A DNA stretch of 64,000 bases. It comes from Fulvimarina pelagi HTCC2506 (GTDB lineage Bacteria; Pseudomonadota; Alphaproteobacteria; Rhizobiales; Rhizobiaceae). The position numbers and the translations under genes are program-made. Below are positions 12,642-22,904 of this stretch, piece by piece (the first letter of the stretch is position 1; each line of letters starts with the position of its first letter). The stretch covers positions 1,929,839-1,993,838 of the forward strand of contig NZ_DS022272.1 in the NCBI RefSeq assembly GCF_000153705.1. Direction: 5' to 3'. The notes under the pieces are model-generated. The model searched no databases. It was not told where the DNA came from and saw nothing but the letters and a program-made list of their open reading frames with translations.

Positions 12642-14195
12642 TTAGTTTGCCTGACGTCTGAGGAAGGCAGGAATCTCGAGATGGTCCTCTTCGGCCAGTG
12701 CCCGCGGTTGCGGCGCCGGCCGGGCAGAGGACTCGGCGGCTTGGCGACGGGGTGCCGGCTGCGCTGCCGTCTGTTTCGACGCTTCGGCCTTGCGCGCTTC
12801 CGGCGCTGCGGACTCCTCGGTCTCCTCGCGGCGAGACAGGCCCGTCGTCAGGCGACGCAGGAGGCCCATCGGTCCCTTGTCGTCATGCGCATACTCGGCT
12901 TGGGCGGCACGGTTCTCGATCTCGGTCTTCACCACAGGCGGGAAGTCCTCGATCTTGGGCATGCGGACCTGACCAGGCTGGCTTCCCGCTTCCGGCTTCA
13001 CTTGTGCGATCTCGGCAGCAAGGGCGGCCGTGAAATCGTCGTCCATGTCGAGGTCGTCGTTCGTAGCGCGCGGCTGTGGCGCCGGCATAGCGGGCTTGGC
13101 AGCAGTAGCCTCGACCCGCTTCTTCTCGGCGACCGGCGCTGCGGCGGGAACGGGTTTGGCAGGAACCGAAGGCGTCGAGGCGGCAGGACGCTGTGCCGGC
13201 TCGGAGCGGGGCATCGGCTTGTCTTCGACGATCTTGTCGATGCCAGTCGCAACCACCGAGACGCGGATGACGCCTTCGAGATTCTCGTCGAAGGTCGCGC
13301 CGAGGATGATGTTGGCGTCTGCGTCCACCTCTTCGCGGATGCGCGTCGCCGCCTCGTCGACCTCGAAGAGGGTCAGGTCGCGGCCGCCGGTGATCGAAAT
13401 CAGGAGACCCTTGGCACCCTTCATCGAGGTCTCGTCGAGCAGCGGGTTCGCGATCGCAGCTTCCGCGGCGGCGAGCGCACGGCCCTCACCCGAAGCTTCA
13501 CCTGTACCCATCATGGCCTTGCCCATCTCGCGCATCACGGAGCGGACGTCCGCAAAATCGAGGTTGATGAGGCCTTCCTTCACCATCAGATCGGTGATGC
13601 AGGCGACGCCCGAATAGAGCACCTGGTCGGCCATGCCGAAGGCGTCGGCGAAAGTGGTCTTGTCGTTGGCAATCCGGAACAGATTCTGGTTCGGGATGAC
13701 GATGAGGGTGTCGACGTTCTTCTGCAGGTCCTCAATGCCCTGATCGGCGATCCGGAGACGGCGCTGGCCTTCGAAGTGGAACGGCTTGGTGACGACGCCG
13801 ACGGTGAGAATGCCTTTCTCACGGGCCGCCTTGGCGACGACCGGCGCTGCGCCGGTGCCGGTGCCGCCACCCATGCCGGCGGTGACGAAGCACATGTGCG
13901 AGCCGAGCAGGTGGTCGCAGATCTCGTCGATCGATTCCTCGGCGGCCGCCCGGCCGACCTCGGGCTGCGAACCCGCGCCGAGACCTTCGGTGACGGCGAC
14001 GCCCATCTGGACGACGCGTTCGGCCTTGGACGAGCGAAGTGCCTGCGCATCGGTATTGGCGATGACGAATTCGACGCCTTCAAGCCCGGCGGTGATCATG
14101 TTGTTGACGGCGTTGCAGCCACCGCCGCCGACACCGAAGACGGTGATGCGTGGCTTCAGCTCGGTGATGTCGGGCTTGTTGAGTGTGATGCTCAT
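12642..14195 (-). CDS. ftsZ: Cell division GTPase FtsZ
   Basis: FtsZ is the tubulin homologue that polymerises into the division ring. The 517-residue product has the N-terminal nucleotide motif [12 protein letters not shown], the tubulin signature [10 protein letters not shown] and the T7-loop region ([11 protein letters not shown]). A long Pro/Ala/Lys-rich linker follows, typical of Alphaproteobacteria, and the protein ends with the conserved peptide [12 protein letters not shown] that binds FtsA. The chosen ATG (14193-14195) begins [15 protein letters not shown] and has GGAGAGAGGA upstream; an earlier in-frame start would add nine non-conserved residues. It is the last gene of ddlB-ftsQ-ftsA-ftsZ and is followed by a terminator. 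Confidence 0.98.
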   Translation of the reverse strand: MSITLNKPDITELKPRITVFGVGGGGCNAVNNMITAGLEGVEFVIANTDAQALRSSKAERVVQMGVAVTEGLGAGSQPEVGRAAAEESIDEICDHLLGSHMCFVTAGMGGGTGTGAAPVVAKAAREKGILTVGVVTKPFHFEGQRRLRIADQGIEDLQKNVDTLIVIPNQNLFRIANDKTTFADAFGMADQVLYSGVACITDLMVKEGLINLDFADVRSVMREMGKAMMGTGEASGEGRALAAAEAAIANPLLDETSMKGAKGLLISITGGRDLTLFEVDEAATRIREEVDADANIILGATFDENLEGVIRVSVVATGIDKIVEDKPMPRSEPAQRPAASTPSVPAKPVPAAAPVAEKKRVEATAAKPAMPAPQPRATNDDLDMDDDFTAALAAEIAQVKPEAGSQPGQVRMPKIEDFPPVVKTEIENRAAQAEYAHDDKGPMGLLRRLTTGLSRREETEESAAPEARKAEASKQTAAQPAPRRQAAESSARPAPQPRALAEEDHLEIPAFLRRQAN

Positions 14196-14337
14196 TGCCT
14201 TGATCCTCTCTCCAGGTTTCAAAGGCCGTTCTTGCCGCGCGGCCGAATGATAAAATTCTAGTCTCGGGCGACGCGCGGCACGCGCCGTTTCTTTTGTCAG
14301 GTGCCGGTCCGCCGCTCCGGGGTCGAACCAGCGGTGT

Positions 14338-15663
14338 TCAGATGCTTCGTCTCAGCCAGGTTCCGAATCGGCCCGCCTTTGTCGACTGGTCGAACATGCG
14401 GGCCGCGATCGATGTCGTCGCGACGGTCTCGCGATGTACCACCTGCGGATAGATCAGCAGGCCGACGGCCGCCGAAAACGCAGGCGATTTGTGCGCGGTC
14501 GTCAGTCCAGCGACGCCGACCGGGCGGCCGAGGCGGACATTGCGCTGAAGAATGGCCCGGGCGGTGTCGGGCAGGCCCGACAGCTGGCTCGCACCGCCCG
14601 TAAGGACGACGCGTTTGCCGATCACGTGACCGAGATTGGAGGCGTTCAGGCGATCGCGGACGAGTTCGAGGATTTCCTCGACACGAGGCCGTACGATCTT
14701 GGCGATCGTCGCCCTCGAGACGGTCACCGTCTCGTCGTTGCCCGCTTCCCCGAGCGAAGGAATGGTGATGACATCGTCCTCGTCGGCGATCTGCGGCAGG
14801 ATCGAGGCGTTCACCACTTTCAGCCGCTCGGCATCCGCCGGATGGATCGACAGCCCACGAGCGAGATCCATTGTTATATGGCTTCCGCCGATCGCCACCT
14901 GGTCGGCATAGACGAAACGGCCGTTATGAAAGATCGCGATCGTCGTCGTGCCCGAACCCATGTCGATCGCAGCCGAGCCCATTGCGGCCTCGTCTTCGAC
15001 GAGCGTCGCAAGCGCGCTGGCATAAGGCGTCGCGACGAAGGCCTCGACCTCAATATGCGCCTCGTTGAGAGCCGCTTCGAGGTTGCGCAGCGGCGCTTCC
15101 TCGGCAGTCAGGACATGCATGTCGGCGCTCAGCGTTCCCGCCGTCATGCCGACCGGGTTCTCGACGCCGCCCTCGCCGTCGATCGCAAGATCGAAGGGCA
15201 CGGAATGGAGAGCGAGACGGTTCGGTTCGAACTGGATGCGCGCCGCCTGGGACTCCACGAAGTCGACGTCCGACTGGGTAATGGCTGCGAGTGGTTCGAG
15301 CGAGGCGCTGCCGCGATAGCTTTTGAGCCGCCCGGCCGTGAGCGAGACGATGAGCGAACCGACCGAGAGGCCTGCTGCGGCTTCGGCCGCATCGACGGTA
15401 GCGCGGATTGCCTTGGCGGCTGCCTCGATGTCGATGACGTTGCCGGACTTGACGCCGCGCGATCGCTGATGTCCGACGCCGAGCACCTCGATCGTATGCG
15501 TGCGGTCGCGCAGCACCTCGCCCTCAGGACGCGGACGCAGCCGGCCGATCATGCAGGACATCTTCTCCGAGCCGATGTCGAGGACGGAGACGATCTGCGT
15601 ACGGCGGGAAGACAGGGGCTTCATGCGCGGCACGTCGGAGGGTCTGCGGAAGAGGAAACTCAT
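14338..15663 (-). CDS. ftsA: Cell division protein FtsA
   Basis: FtsA is the actin-like protein that tethers FtsZ to the membrane and recruits later division proteins. The 441-residue product shows the ATPase fold: phosphate-1 motif ([12 protein letters not shown], near 28-39), the SHS2/1C insertion ([11 protein letters not shown]), phosphate-2 motif ([14 protein letters not shown]), adenosine motif ([13 protein letters not shown]) and a basic amphipathic C-terminal tail ([11 protein letters not shown]) for membrane binding. The ATG at 15661-15663 was chosen because homology starts there, 5 bases after the ftsQ stop; the frame is open further upstream over ftsQ. It is cotranscribed with ftsQ and ftsZ. 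Confidence 0.97.
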   Translation of the reverse strand: MSFLFRRPSDVPRMKPLSSRRTQIVSVLDIGSEKMSCMIGRLRPRPEGEVLRDRTHTIEVLGVGHQRSRGVKSGNVIDIEAAAKAIRATVDAAEAAAGLSVGSLIVSLTAGRLKSYRGSASLEPLAAITQSDVDFVESQAARIQFEPNRLALHSVPFDLAIDGEGGVENPVGMTAGTLSADMHVLTAEEAPLRNLEAALNEAHIEVEAFVATPYASALATLVEDEAAMGSAAIDMGSGTTTIAIFHNGRFVYADQVAIGGSHITMDLARGLSIHPADAERLKVVNASILPQIADEDDVITIPSLGEAGNDETVTVSRATIAKIVRPRVEEILELVRDRLNASNLGHVIGKRVVLTGGASQLSGLPDTARAILQRNVRLGRPVGVAGLTTAHKSPAFSAAVGLLIYPQVVHRETVATTSIAARMFDQSTKAGRFGTWLRRSI

Positions 15664-15668
15664 GACCC

Positions 15669-16553
15669 TTAACCCTTCGACTGCTGCTTGAGGATCTTCT
15701 TGCGCTCCTTCAGCGCAGCGTCCCGGCGTTCCAGCGCCCCCGGCGTCAGCTTGACGACCACACGATCGGCAACCCGCATGTCGACCGACAGAATGTCTCG
15801 GCCCAGCAAGCTCTGCTCTCGATCCATGCGCGCGACCTCCGCCAGTGCCGCGATCGGCTCTCTCTCCGGAAGACGGATCGTGACGCCGTTTTCGAGCGCG
15901 AGATCCCATCGCCGGTCCCCGACCCGAACGTAGGCTTTCACGCTTGCGCGAAGCTCGGGAAACTCTTCCATTTCATCGAGAATTCGAGCCGCGGCGGTCG
16001 GCGCGCCCTCGCCGACAACAACCGGCAAGACGTCGAAACGGCCAGGCGTGAAAGGCACAATTGAGGTCCCTTCCCGATCGACGATCGTGAAATTCTCGCT
16101 GCTCTGCCAGACTGCGTAAGGGCGATGCTCGATGAGATCGATTCCGATGCGGTTCGGATAGTATTTCGAAACCGAGGCGCGCTCGATCCATGGCATCGCC
16201 TCGATAGTCTCTTGGGCGATCGCCGGATCGAGACTGATGAGCGTCTGCGCCCCAGTGCCCCAAAGCGCCTGCAGGATGTCGATCTCGGAGGTCTCCGAAT
16301 TGCCGGAAACCTCGATCGTCTCGATCGAGAAGCCGAGCGGTATAGCGATACTGTCGATGACGGCCGTCGTGTGCCCGCCAAGGACGACGCCATAGGTAAT
16401 GGAACCGGCGACCAATCCCCCTGCGACGAGGCCGAAGCGCGGCAGCCGAAGTTCGGCAAGCCGGCCCGCGAACTGTTCGATTCCGGCGGCCGAACGGCGC
16501 GCCATCGCCAGCAGCGATCCGATCGGGTTGAGAGCGCGCCTCACCTCTCGCAT
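15669..16553 (-). CDS. ftsQ: Cell division protein FtsQ
   Basis: FtsQ is a bitopic inner-membrane protein connecting cytoplasmic and periplasmic division factors. The 294-residue protein has a basic cytoplasmic N-terminus, one membrane segment (about 40-60, [20 protein letters not shown]), a POTRA domain ([21 protein letters not shown]) and the FtsQ beta domain ([28 protein letters not shown], given here only as the recognisable landmark around 120-145, and [14 protein letters not shown] further on). A Lys/Arg-rich tail closes it. It overlaps the end of ddlB by 13 bases and lies 5 bases before ftsA, so translation is probably coupled. Confidence 0.95.
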   Translation of the reverse strand: MREVRRALNPIGSLLAMARRSAAGIEQFAGRLAELRLPRFGLVAGGLVAGSITYGVVLGGHTTAVIDSIAIPLGFSIETIEVSGNSETSEIDILQALWGTGAQTLISLDPAIAQETIEAMPWIERASVSKYYPNRIGIDLIEHRPYAVWQSSENFTIVDREGTSIVPFTPGRFDVLPVVVGEGAPTAAARILDEMEEFPELRASVKAYVRVGDRRWDLALENGVTIRLPEREPIAALAEVARMDREQSLLGRDILSVDMRVADRVVVKLTPGALERRDAALKERKKILKQQSKG

Positions 16554-17464
16554 GATGCATCCTCCACCATCCAGCGAACAAGATCGGCGAAGCTGTGTCC
16601 GGACTTGGCAGCGATATCAGGCACGAGCGAGACCGGCGTCATGCCCGGCTGGGTGTTGACCTCGAGCCACGCGACCTCGCCACCGGACCCGAAGCGATCA
16701 TCGTAGCGGAAGTCGGAACGCGTAACGCCCCGGCAGCCGATCGCCCGGTGGGCAAGCAGCGACCATTCCTGGATCTTACGCGCGACATCGCCCGGAATCT
16801 CGGCCGGAACGATGTGGACCGAGCCGCCGTCGGAATACTTGGAGTCGTAGTCGTAGAAGGCGTGGCCCTCCGTCGTGATCTCGCAAACGTCGAGCGCGAC
16901 ATCGCCCATCACCGCGCAAGTGAGTTCGCGCCCGTGCACGAACTGCTCGACCAGCAGATCCTCGCCGAAGGTCCATTCGGGCGACGAGAGCGACTGCGGC
17001 GGGTGGGGCTGGTCCTCGCGCACGATGATGACGCCGAAACTCGAGCCTTCCGCGATCGGCTTGATCACGTAAGGCGGCGAAAACGGGTGCGTATCGGCTA
17101 TCTCCTGCCGCTTCATCACGTGGCCTTTGGCGACCGGAACCCCGGCCGAGATGACGACGGTCTTTGCCAGAAGCTTGTTCATCGCAAGAGCCGAAGCCGT
17201 CACACCGGAATGGGTGTAGGGAATTTGCAGATATTCGAGGATCCCCTGGATGCGGCCGTCCTCGCCGTAGGGTCCGTGCAGAGCGTTGAAGGCGACGTCC
17301 GGCTTCAAGGTCGCAAGCGTCTCGGCGACCTTTCGGTCGACGTCGACTCGGGAGACCTGAAAGCCCTCGCCTTCAAGCGCGGCCGCGCACGCCTCCCCCG
17401 AGCGCAGGCTCACCGGCCGCTCGGAGGATAAACCGCCCATCAGTACCGCGACGTGCTTGGCCAT
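16541..17464 (-). CDS. ddlB: D-alanine--D-alanine ligase
   Basis: This ATP-grasp enzyme makes D-Ala-D-Ala for peptidoglycan precursors in the cytoplasm. The 307-residue protein shows [15 protein letters not shown] near the N-terminus, the substrate loop [25 protein letters not shown] in the ATP-grasp domain, the omega-loop region [11 protein letters not shown] and the Mg-binding [10 protein letters not shown]. It is the first gene of ddlB-ftsQ-ftsA-ftsZ here; in many Hyphomicrobiales murC and murB come directly before it, but here the upstream gene is glyS. A full CtrA-type site lies 54-68 bases upstream of the start codon. Confidence 0.96.
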   Translation of the reverse strand: MAKHVAVLMGGLSSERPVSLRSGEACAAALEGEGFQVSRVDVDRKVAETLATLKPDVAFNALHGPYGEDGRIQGILEYLQIPYTHSGVTASALAMNKLLAKTVVISAGVPVAKGHVMKRQEIADTHPFSPPYVIKPIAEGSSFGVIIVREDQPHPPQSLSSPEWTFGEDLLVEQFVHGRELTCAVMGDVALDVCEITTEGHAFYDYDSKYSDGGSVHIVPAEIPGDVARKIQEWSLLAHRAIGCRGVTRSDFRYDDRFGSGGEVAWLEVNTQPGMTPVSLVPDIAAKSGHSFADLVRWMVEDASCER

Positions 17465-17517
17465 CGGTTACCAAAACCTCTGCATTCAAGTTCCGGCCGA
17501 CCATCGCAGGGATTTGG

Positions 17518-17532
17518 TTAAACGGTGGTTAA
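17518..17532 (-). promoter_or_regulatory. CtrA-type binding site upstream of ddlB-ftsQAZ
   Basis: The sequence TTAA-N7-TTAA (TTAAACGGTGGTTAA) matches the full CtrA consensus exactly. It lies 54-68 bases before the ddlB start codon. In Caulobacter and rhizobia CtrA regulates division genes including ftsQAZ; the link here is inferred from the site and its position. Confidence 0.65.
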
Positions 17533-17766
17533 CGCGCGCAATTTGTAGAAAGGTCTAGGAAACGATCCTCAACGAAATCTTATGACGCCGCTTTCCTGTG
17601 GCGGTTGCGCCGCACTGTGGCGGATGGGCCATAGGGGGGTTGGTGGCATTTGGGGGAGCTCGCGAACGCCTTGCGCGGAAGGCGGGATGCAATGGGCCAA
17701 TGTCCCTCGACACGCCAAATAAGCACGGCACGCCAGATTCCGACGGCACGCTGATGCCCCCGCGGC

Positions 17767-17894
17767 TCGTCGTCCTCGGGCGCCGTCCCGAGGACCCAGC
17801 GCGATGCCGGCACATGGGGCGGATGGTCAAGGGAGATCAGGCGCCCAGCGGCAAGACCGCCTGGATGCTCGGCACGTGGGCCGAGCATGACGAC
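17767..17894. repeat. Inverted doublet of a palindromic repeat (copies A and B)
   Basis: Copy A (17767-17798, minus orientation) has a perfect 9-bp stem GTCCTCGGG/CCCGAGGAC at 17072+700 offset, i.e. 17772-17780 with 17787-17795. Copy B (17862-17894, plus orientation) has the 8-bp stem ATGCTCGG/CCGAGCAT at 17865-17872 with 17881-17888. Both match the pattern TGGATCCTCGGG...CCCGAGGATGACGA and resemble copies C and D at 55201-55333. The two copies face each other about 63 bases apart, as in REP doublets. Confidence 0.75.
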
Positions 17895-17913
17895 GCTTGG
17901 GGTGTTAAGGCCC

Positions 17914-20193
17914 CTACCCCGAAATCTTCGAGAAATCCGCCACCTTCTCGCAGGCCGCGCGAATACGGGCGAGAAGTGCGAGGCGGTTGGCGCGGACGGT
18001 CTCGTCCTCGGCGTTGACGAGCACCTTGTCGAAAAAGGAGTCCACCGGCGCCCGCAGCTTCGAGAGGCCGGCCATGGCCTGCCCATAGTCGCGGGTTTCA
18101 AGCGCCTCGGCGACCTCGATCTCGGCGCGATCGATCGCCCCGGCGAGCACCTTCTCCTCGTGCTCGCCCTTTGCGGCGATCCAGTCGGCATCGACGGACG
18201 CGGCGATCGTGGTCCCCTTCTTCTCTTCGGCGGCAAGGATGTTCGCCGCGCGGCGATAGCCCGCGAGAAGGTTCTGCCCGTCCTCGGCGCCGAGGAACTG
18301 TCCCAGCGCCTCGACGCGGCGGGTGATGTCGAGGAGGTCGTCGTTCGACTGTTCGCCAGAGCCAGAGAGGACGGCATCGACGAGATCGTGCCGAGCACCG
18401 GAATCGCGAAGCTGAACCATCAGGCGGTCATGGAAGAAGGCGAGGAGATCGCTGGAAACATCGAAATTCCCGAATTTCAGCACCAAACGGTTATCGACCA
18501 AAATACGGATCACCCCCAAAGCCGCACGTCTCAACGCATACGGATCCTTGCTCCCCGTCGGCTTCTCGTCGATTGCCCAGAAGCCGACCAGCATGTCCAG
18601 CTTGTCGGCCAGTGCGACGCAGATGGCGACCGGATCGCGCGGCACCTGATCGCCGGGGCCGAGGGGCTTGTAGTGTTCCTCGATCGCCGCCTGAACCGAC
18701 GGATGCTCGCCCTGAAGCTTCGCGTAATAGCGGCCCATCAGGCCTTGAAGCTCGGGAAACTCGCCGACCGCTTCCGTCGGCAGATCGGCCTTCGACAGCA
18801 CCGCCGCACGGCGAACCGTGCTTCTCAATTCGCCCGCCGCGAACGCATCCTCGCTGGTCGCCACGCCATTGCCGGTGACCTGTGCCGCGATCTCCCCGGC
18901 GATCGCTTCCGCCAGCGCCGCGATGCGCTGGACGCGCTCGCCCTGCGTGCCTAGCTTGGCGTGGAAGGTGACGCCCTGCGCATCGAGCTTTGCCATCCGC
19001 TGGTCGAGAGGTTTCGTCAGGTCGAGCCCGAACTTTTCAGCCGACGGTTCGAGGCTCTTCAGATCGGGAAGATCGGCCTGATCGGTCTTCCAGAAATAGA
19101 GCGCGTCCGACAGCCGGGCCCGGACCACCTTGCCATTGCCCCGCGCGATTTCCTCGCCGCCATCGCTCGCCTCGATGTTCGAGATGAGTACGAAGTGGTT
19201 GGAGAGTCGGTTGTTTTCGCTCACGCCAGTCTGCTGCGCAGACGGCTCCGCGGGGGCGCCCTGACCGGGCGACGGCCGTTCGGCCTTGCGAGCCTGCGGC
19301 TCGGACCCGACGGGCCGCGTGACGAAGCACTTCTGGTTCACCTTGATGGTGAGCTGGATCACTTCGGGCGGGATTGCGAGGAACGCCTCGTCGAAACTGC
19401 CCATCAGCACCACCGGCCATTCGACCAGCCCGGACACCTCTTCCAGCAGCCCCTCGTCCGGCACGACTTCCAGCCCCAGCGCGAAGGCGCGGTTTTCCGC
19501 ATCGGTGCGGATCATCTCCTTGCGCCGCTCGGCATCGAGAATGACGTGGGCCTTTTCCAGCTTGTCGACATAGTCGTCGAAGCGGCGCACCATGAAACTC
19601 TCGGGCGCATGGAAACGATGGCCGACCGTCGTGTTGCCCGAGCGGATGCCGGACACCTCGAAATCGACCACCACAGGCTCCTCGGTCTCCGGCCCGAAGG
19701 TGCAGAGGATCGACTGAAGCGGTCGCACCCAACGCATCGAGCCCGGCTCGCGCGAGGCCGGGCCCCAGCGCATCGATTTCGGCCACGGGAAATTGCGGAT
19801 GATGCCGGGCATCACTTCCGCGATGATCTGCTCGGCCGGCCGGCCGGGTTTACGGATCACCGCGACATAAAAATCGCCCTTCTTCGGGTCCGAGCGCGTC
19901 TCGGCTTCCTCGATCGAGGAAAGCCCCGCCCCGCGCAAAAAGCCCTGTATCGCCTTCTCCGGCGCATCCGTGCGCGGGCCCTTGCGCTCCTCGTTCACGT
20001 TCTTGGAGGAGGCATCGACACCGCGCACATCGAGCGTCAGCCGGCGCGGCGTCCAGTATTCCCGCGCCCCCTCATAGGTGAGCCCCGCCTCCACCAGCGC
20101 ATCGGTGACGAGCTTTTTGAGGTCCCCCGCCGCCTTGCGCTGCATGCGGGCAGGAATTTCCTCGGAGCGGAGTTCGAGAAGAAGGTCGGGCAT
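17914..20193 (-). CDS. glyS: Glycyl-tRNA synthetase beta subunit
   Basis: GlyS is the beta chain of the bacterial alpha2beta2 glycyl-tRNA synthetase and binds tRNA. The product has 759 residues, slightly longer than in E. coli (689) owing to a charged insertion near 320-350 ([17 protein letters not shown]). Landmarks are [14 protein letters not shown] at the N-terminus, [33 protein letters not shown] and [11 protein letters not shown]. The ATG at 20191-20193 is chosen because the upstream in-frame extension is made of the intergenic repeat. It is separated from glyQ by a DUF559 gene and a peptidase gene, and probably shares their message. Confidence 0.95.
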   Translation of the reverse strand: MPDLLLELRSEEIPARMQRKAAGDLKKLVTDALVEAGLTYEGAREYWTPRRLTLDVRGVDASSKNVNEERKGPRTDAPEKAIQGFLRGAGLSSIEEAETRSDPKKGDFYVAVIRKPGRPAEQIIAEVMPGIIRNFPWPKSMRWGPASREPGSMRWVRPLQSILCTFGPETEEPVVVDFEVSGIRSGNTTVGHRFHAPESFMVRRFDDYVDKLEKAHVILDAERRKEMIRTDAENRAFALGLEVVPDEGLLEEVSGLVEWPVVLMGSFDEAFLAIPPEVIQLTIKVNQKCFVTRPVGSEPQARKAERPSPGQGAPAEPSAQQTGVSENNRLSNHFVLISNIEASDGGEEIARGNGKVVRARLSDALYFWKTDQADLPDLKSLEPSAEKFGLDLTKPLDQRMAKLDAQGVTFHAKLGTQGERVQRIAALAEAIAGEIAAQVTGNGVATSEDAFAAGELRSTVRRAAVLSKADLPTEAVGEFPELQGLMGRYYAKLQGEHPSVQAAIEEHYKPLGPGDQVPRDPVAICVALADKLDMLVGFWAIDEKPTGSKDPYALRRAALGVIRILVDNRLVLKFGNFDVSSDLLAFFHDRLMVQLRDSGARHDLVDAVLSGSGEQSNDDLLDITRRVEALGQFLGAEDGQNLLAGYRRAANILAAEEKKGTTIAASVDADWIAAKGEHEEKVLAGAIDRAEIEVAEALETRDYGQAMAGLSKLRAPVDSFFDKVLVNAEDETVRANRLALLARIRAACEKVADFSKISG

Positions 20194-20209
20194 GGGCTCG
20201 GCAGATTTC

Positions 20210-20325
20210 CACCCTCCCCTTGATGGGGAGGGTCGCGATCGGAACGATCGCGGGGTGGGGTGATGTGACGTCGTCTCCCCCCACCCGCACCTTCGGTGCG
20301 ACCTCCCCACGAGGGGGAGGTGGGC
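20210..20325. repeat. GC-rich compound palindromic repeat between the DUF559 gene and glyS
   Basis: Several nested palindromes lie in 116 bases: ACCCTCCCC/GGGGAGGGT (20211-20233), CGCGATCG/CGATCGCG (20234-20252), GCACC/GGTGC (20287-20299) and an outer CCACCTCCCCC-type arm near 20318. This resembles a family of dispersed intergenic repeats often seen in rhizobial genomes. It fills most of the 138 bases between the two genes. Confidence 0.6.
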
Positions 20326-20331
20326 AGAGCT

Positions 20332-20709
20332 TCAACGATCGCCCTTGAATAGCCGACGCTCTTCGACCACCGCATAGATCGTGTCAAGAACCGCGTTGAT
20401 TTGGTGTTTTACGTCGTCGTTGGTAAAGCGCACGACCCGATATCCTTGCGACGACAGCCATCGATCACGCTCTGCGTCCCGCTGCAAGTTTGCGTCCTGA
20501 TTATGCTGGGCACCATCAATCTCGATAACGAGTTTGAGCGTATGGCATGCGAAGTCTACGATGTATTTTCCAATCGGCGCTTGACGACGGAAATGCCCGT
20601 GTTTGAGCGGAATTCTCCAAAGATGCGCCCAGAGCTTGCGCTCCCAATCCGTCGAATCTGAACGGAGCCTTCGACTTGCATTCCGCCTGAAACGATCGAG
20701 CGATGCCAT
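20332..20709 (-). CDS. DUF559 (Vsr-like endonuclease fold) protein
   Basis: The 125-residue protein has the DUF559 pattern: a basic N-terminus (RRNASRRLRSDSTDWERKLW), FRRQAPIGKYIVDFAC and LVIEIDGAQH, then RDAERDRWLSSQGYRVVRF. These give the D-(E)xD/Q residues of the restriction-endonuclease-like fold shared with Vsr nucleases. The biochemical role of the family is not established. The ATG at 20707-20709 gives MASLDRF and is preferred over an upstream in-frame start that overlaps the neighbouring gene. It sits between the glyQ side and glyS on the same strand. Confidence 0.7.
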   Translation of the reverse strand: MASLDRFRRNASRRLRSDSTDWERKLWAHLWRIPLKHGHFRRQAPIGKYIVDFACHTLKLVIEIDGAQHNQDANLQRDAERDRWLSSQGYRVVRFTNDDVKHQINAVLDTIYAVVEERRLFKGDR

Positions 20710-20717
20710 CGGACCAG

Positions 20718-21623
20718 CTATAGCCTTCCCTCCAGCGTATCGCACGCCCCGAAATCGCCTGTCTCGTAACCGCGCCGGAACCACTCCTGCCGCTGCTCGG
20801 ACGTGCCGTGTGTGAAGCTGTCCGGGACCACCGTGCCCTGGCTGCGCCGTTGCAGAGTATCGTCACCGATCTGGAAGGCGGCGTTCAGCGCCTCGTCGAT
20901 ATCGCCCGGTTCGATATAGCCGGCGGACCGCGTCTCGTGCGCCCAGATGCCGGCATAGCAGTCGGCCTGGAGCTCGACCCGCACTGAGAGGGCGTTTGCC
21001 TCGTCCTGCGGCAGCGTTCGGCGGGCTTCGTTCAGCCGGCCGAGAACGCCGGTGAGGTTCTGGATGTGATGGCCCACCTCATGCGCCACGACATAGGCCT
21101 GCGCAAAGTCGCCCGGCGCGTTGAGTTGTTGCTGGAGCTGCTCGAAAAACGTCAGGTCGATGTAGAGTTGCTGGTCTCCCGGACAGTAGAACGGCCCGGT
21201 CGCGGAACCGGCGATGCCACAGGCCGACTGGACACGGTCGTTGAACAGGACCAGCGTCGGCTCTGGATAGATCTCGCCGGCTTCCTCGAAGCGACGACCC
21301 CAGACATCTTCGGTGTCGGCGAGAACCGTCGCGACGAAATCGTCCGTTTCGCCCGGCGTCGATTGAACACCGCCTCCCGCGCCGGTCTGGCTCGTCTGAT
21401 AACTGCCCTGCCCGCCGATGTCGCCGCCAAAAAGCGCAATCGGGTTGATCCCGAAAACGAACCAGGCAATGGCGCCGACGATCAGGAGAGTGACGAGCCC
21501 GCCGCCGGACTTGACCGGTAGCCGCAAGCCGCCGCCCGGTCGCAATCCGCCGCGGGAAAACCCGCCGCTACGGCCCCGCCGATCCTCGATATTGCTCGAT
21601 TGCCTGCGTCCGCGCCAGCGCAT
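20718..21623 (-). CDS. YpfJ-family neutral zinc metallopeptidase
   Basis: The 301-residue protein begins MRWRGRRQSSNIEDRRG, a characteristic opening of YpfJ-type proteins, followed by an Arg/Gly-rich region, one membrane segment (about 42-66) and a C-terminal metallopeptidase domain outside the membrane. The zinc motif HEVGH is at 181-185 (YVVAHEVGHHIQNLTG), with ELQADCYAGIWAHE supplying the third ligand region. Cysteines at about 135, 147 and near the end are typical of the domain. Its substrate is unknown. It ends 8 bases before the DUF559 start, so the two are probably in one message. Confidence 0.85.
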   Translation of the reverse strand: MRWRGRRQSSNIEDRRGRSGGFSRGGLRPGGGLRLPVKSGGGLVTLLIVGAIAWFVFGINPIALFGGDIGGQGSYQTSQTGAGGGVQSTPGETDDFVATVLADTEDVWGRRFEEAGEIYPEPTLVLFNDRVQSACGIAGSATGPFYCPGDQQLYIDLTFFEQLQQQLNAPGDFAQAYVVAHEVGHHIQNLTGVLGRLNEARRTLPQDEANALSVRVELQADCYAGIWAHETRSAGYIEPGDIDEALNAAFQIGDDTLQRRSQGTVVPDSFTHGTSEQRQEWFRRGYETGDFGACDTLEGRL

Positions 21624-21765
21624 CGTCTCATCTTTCCCGTTGTTCGGAGAGAACTTTGCGTAAGAGGAGATAAGTCAATATTTAGATCGCACGCTTTCGG
21701 GTTCACCCGCCCGGAGTTCGCTCGACAACGAACGAACTTTTCTCATTACGCGATCTAGATGGACG

Positions 21766-22749
21766 TCAGGCCGCGGCTTCGCCCGTCTTCGCATTCGCAC
21801 CCCCAGCATCCGTCATTAGGAATGCTTCACCGCACTGGCGAGCGAGGTTGCGGACACGCAGGATGTAGCTCTGGCGTTCGGTTACCGATGTGACGCCTCG
21901 GGCATCGAGCAGATTGAAGGCATGGGACGCCTTGATGCACTGGTCATAGGCCGGCAGCACACATTTGTGCAGCGAGGCCGCCGTGCCGGGAGCGTTGTCG
22001 TTGCCGGCCTTAGCCGGCGTGCCGGCTGTCAGGATTGCCGCGCATTGGCGCTCTGCCTCGTCGAAATGCCGATGGAGGATCTCGGTATCGGCCATCTCGA
22101 AGTTATAGCGGGAATACTCCTGCTCGGCCTGCAGGAAGACATCGCCATAGGTGACTTTCTCATCACCCTCTCGGCCGTTGAAGTTGAGATCGTAGACGTT
22201 GTCGACGTTCTGGACATACATGGCTAGGCGTTCCAGCCCATAGGTCAATTCACCCGACACCGGCGCGCATTCGATGCCGCAGACCTGCTGGAAGTAGGTG
22301 AATTGCGAGACCTCCATGCCGTCGCACCAGCACTCCCAGCCGAGGCCCCAGGCACCCAGCGTCGGGCTTTCCCAATCGTCTTCAACGAAACGAATATCGT
22401 GTAGCAGCGGATCGATGCCGATCGCCTTAAGGGAGCCGAGGTAGAGCTCCTGCAGGTTCGAAGGATTCGGCTTCAGAATCACCTGGTATTGGTAATAATG
22501 CTGGAGCCGGTTTGGGTTTTCACCGTAGCGCCCGTCCTTCGGTCGCCGGGATGGCTGGACATATGCCGCATTCCAGGCCTTTGGCCCGAGCGCACGCAGG
22601 GTCGTCGCCGGATGGAAGGTGCCAGCCCCAACTTCCATGTCGTAAGGCTGCAGCACCACGCAGCCGTAATCGGCCCAATAGCGGTGAAGTGTCAGGATCA
22701 GCGCCTGGAAGGAACGGCGCGGGTCCATGTGAGGGGTCATGTCGGGCAT
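21766..22749 (-). CDS. glyQ: Glycyl-tRNA synthetase alpha subunit
   Basis: GlyQ holds the class II catalytic core that forms glycyl-adenylate and charges tRNA-Gly with GlyS. The 327-residue protein shows [32 protein letters not shown] (motif-1 region), [19 protein letters not shown] and [18 protein letters not shown] (motif 2), and [10 protein letters not shown] (motif 3). The C-terminus has a non-conserved Ala/Thr/Gly tail ([13 protein letters not shown] inserted near 252-265). Starts at Met4 or Met8 are possible. It is upstream of the peptidase, DUF559 and glyS genes on the same strand. Confidence 0.96.
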   Translation of the reverse strand: MPDMTPHMDPRRSFQALILTLHRYWADYGCVVLQPYDMEVGAGTFHPATTLRALGPKAWNAAYVQPSRRPKDGRYGENPNRLQHYYQYQVILKPNPSNLQELYLGSLKAIGIDPLLHDIRFVEDDWESPTLGAWGLGWECWCDGMEVSQFTYFQQVCGIECAPVSGELTYGLERLAMYVQNVDNVYDLNFNGREGDEKVTYGDVFLQAEQEYSRYNFEMADTEILHRHFDEAERQCAAILTAGTPAKAGNDNAPGTAASLHKCVLPAYDQCIKASHAFNLLDARGVTSVTERQSYILRVRNLARQCGEAFLMTDAGGANAKTGEAAA

Positions 22750-22904
22750 GAAGAGGAACTTTCGTCGAGCATCATGCGCAACGAGATCGAACGCCGCGCG
22801 GTCGATCAGCGAGTTGCCACGGCGCAGCGCCGAGGGTCAAGCGCGGTGCGCGACCATGCTGGGCGGGCGGACAGAAGCGGATCGATGACCTCCGCTCGGC
22901 GCGC

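Larger units (their letters stand above)
17465..17913 (-). other. ddlB-glyS intergenic region (449 bases)
   Basis: No convincing gene is seen; the overlapping open frames are low-complexity shadows. The ddlB-proximal part holds the CtrA-type site (17518-17532), and the glyS-proximal part holds an inverted doublet of a palindromic repeat (17767-17894). Confidence 0.6.

Noticed and set aside
12636-14261. A 541-codon open frame on the plus strand opposite ftsZ
   Set aside because: It mirrors the codon bias of ftsZ, gives no recognisable domain, and ftsZ is certain. High-GC genes often leave long open frames on the opposite strand.
17580-18398. A 272-codon minus-strand frame across the repeat doublet and the glyS end
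   Set aside because: Ser/Arg/Pro-rich translation that runs out of frame over glyS and through repeats.
18961-20223. A 420-codon plus-strand frame opposite glyS
   Set aside because: Shadow of glyS; Arg/Asp-rich low-complexity translation without family likeness.
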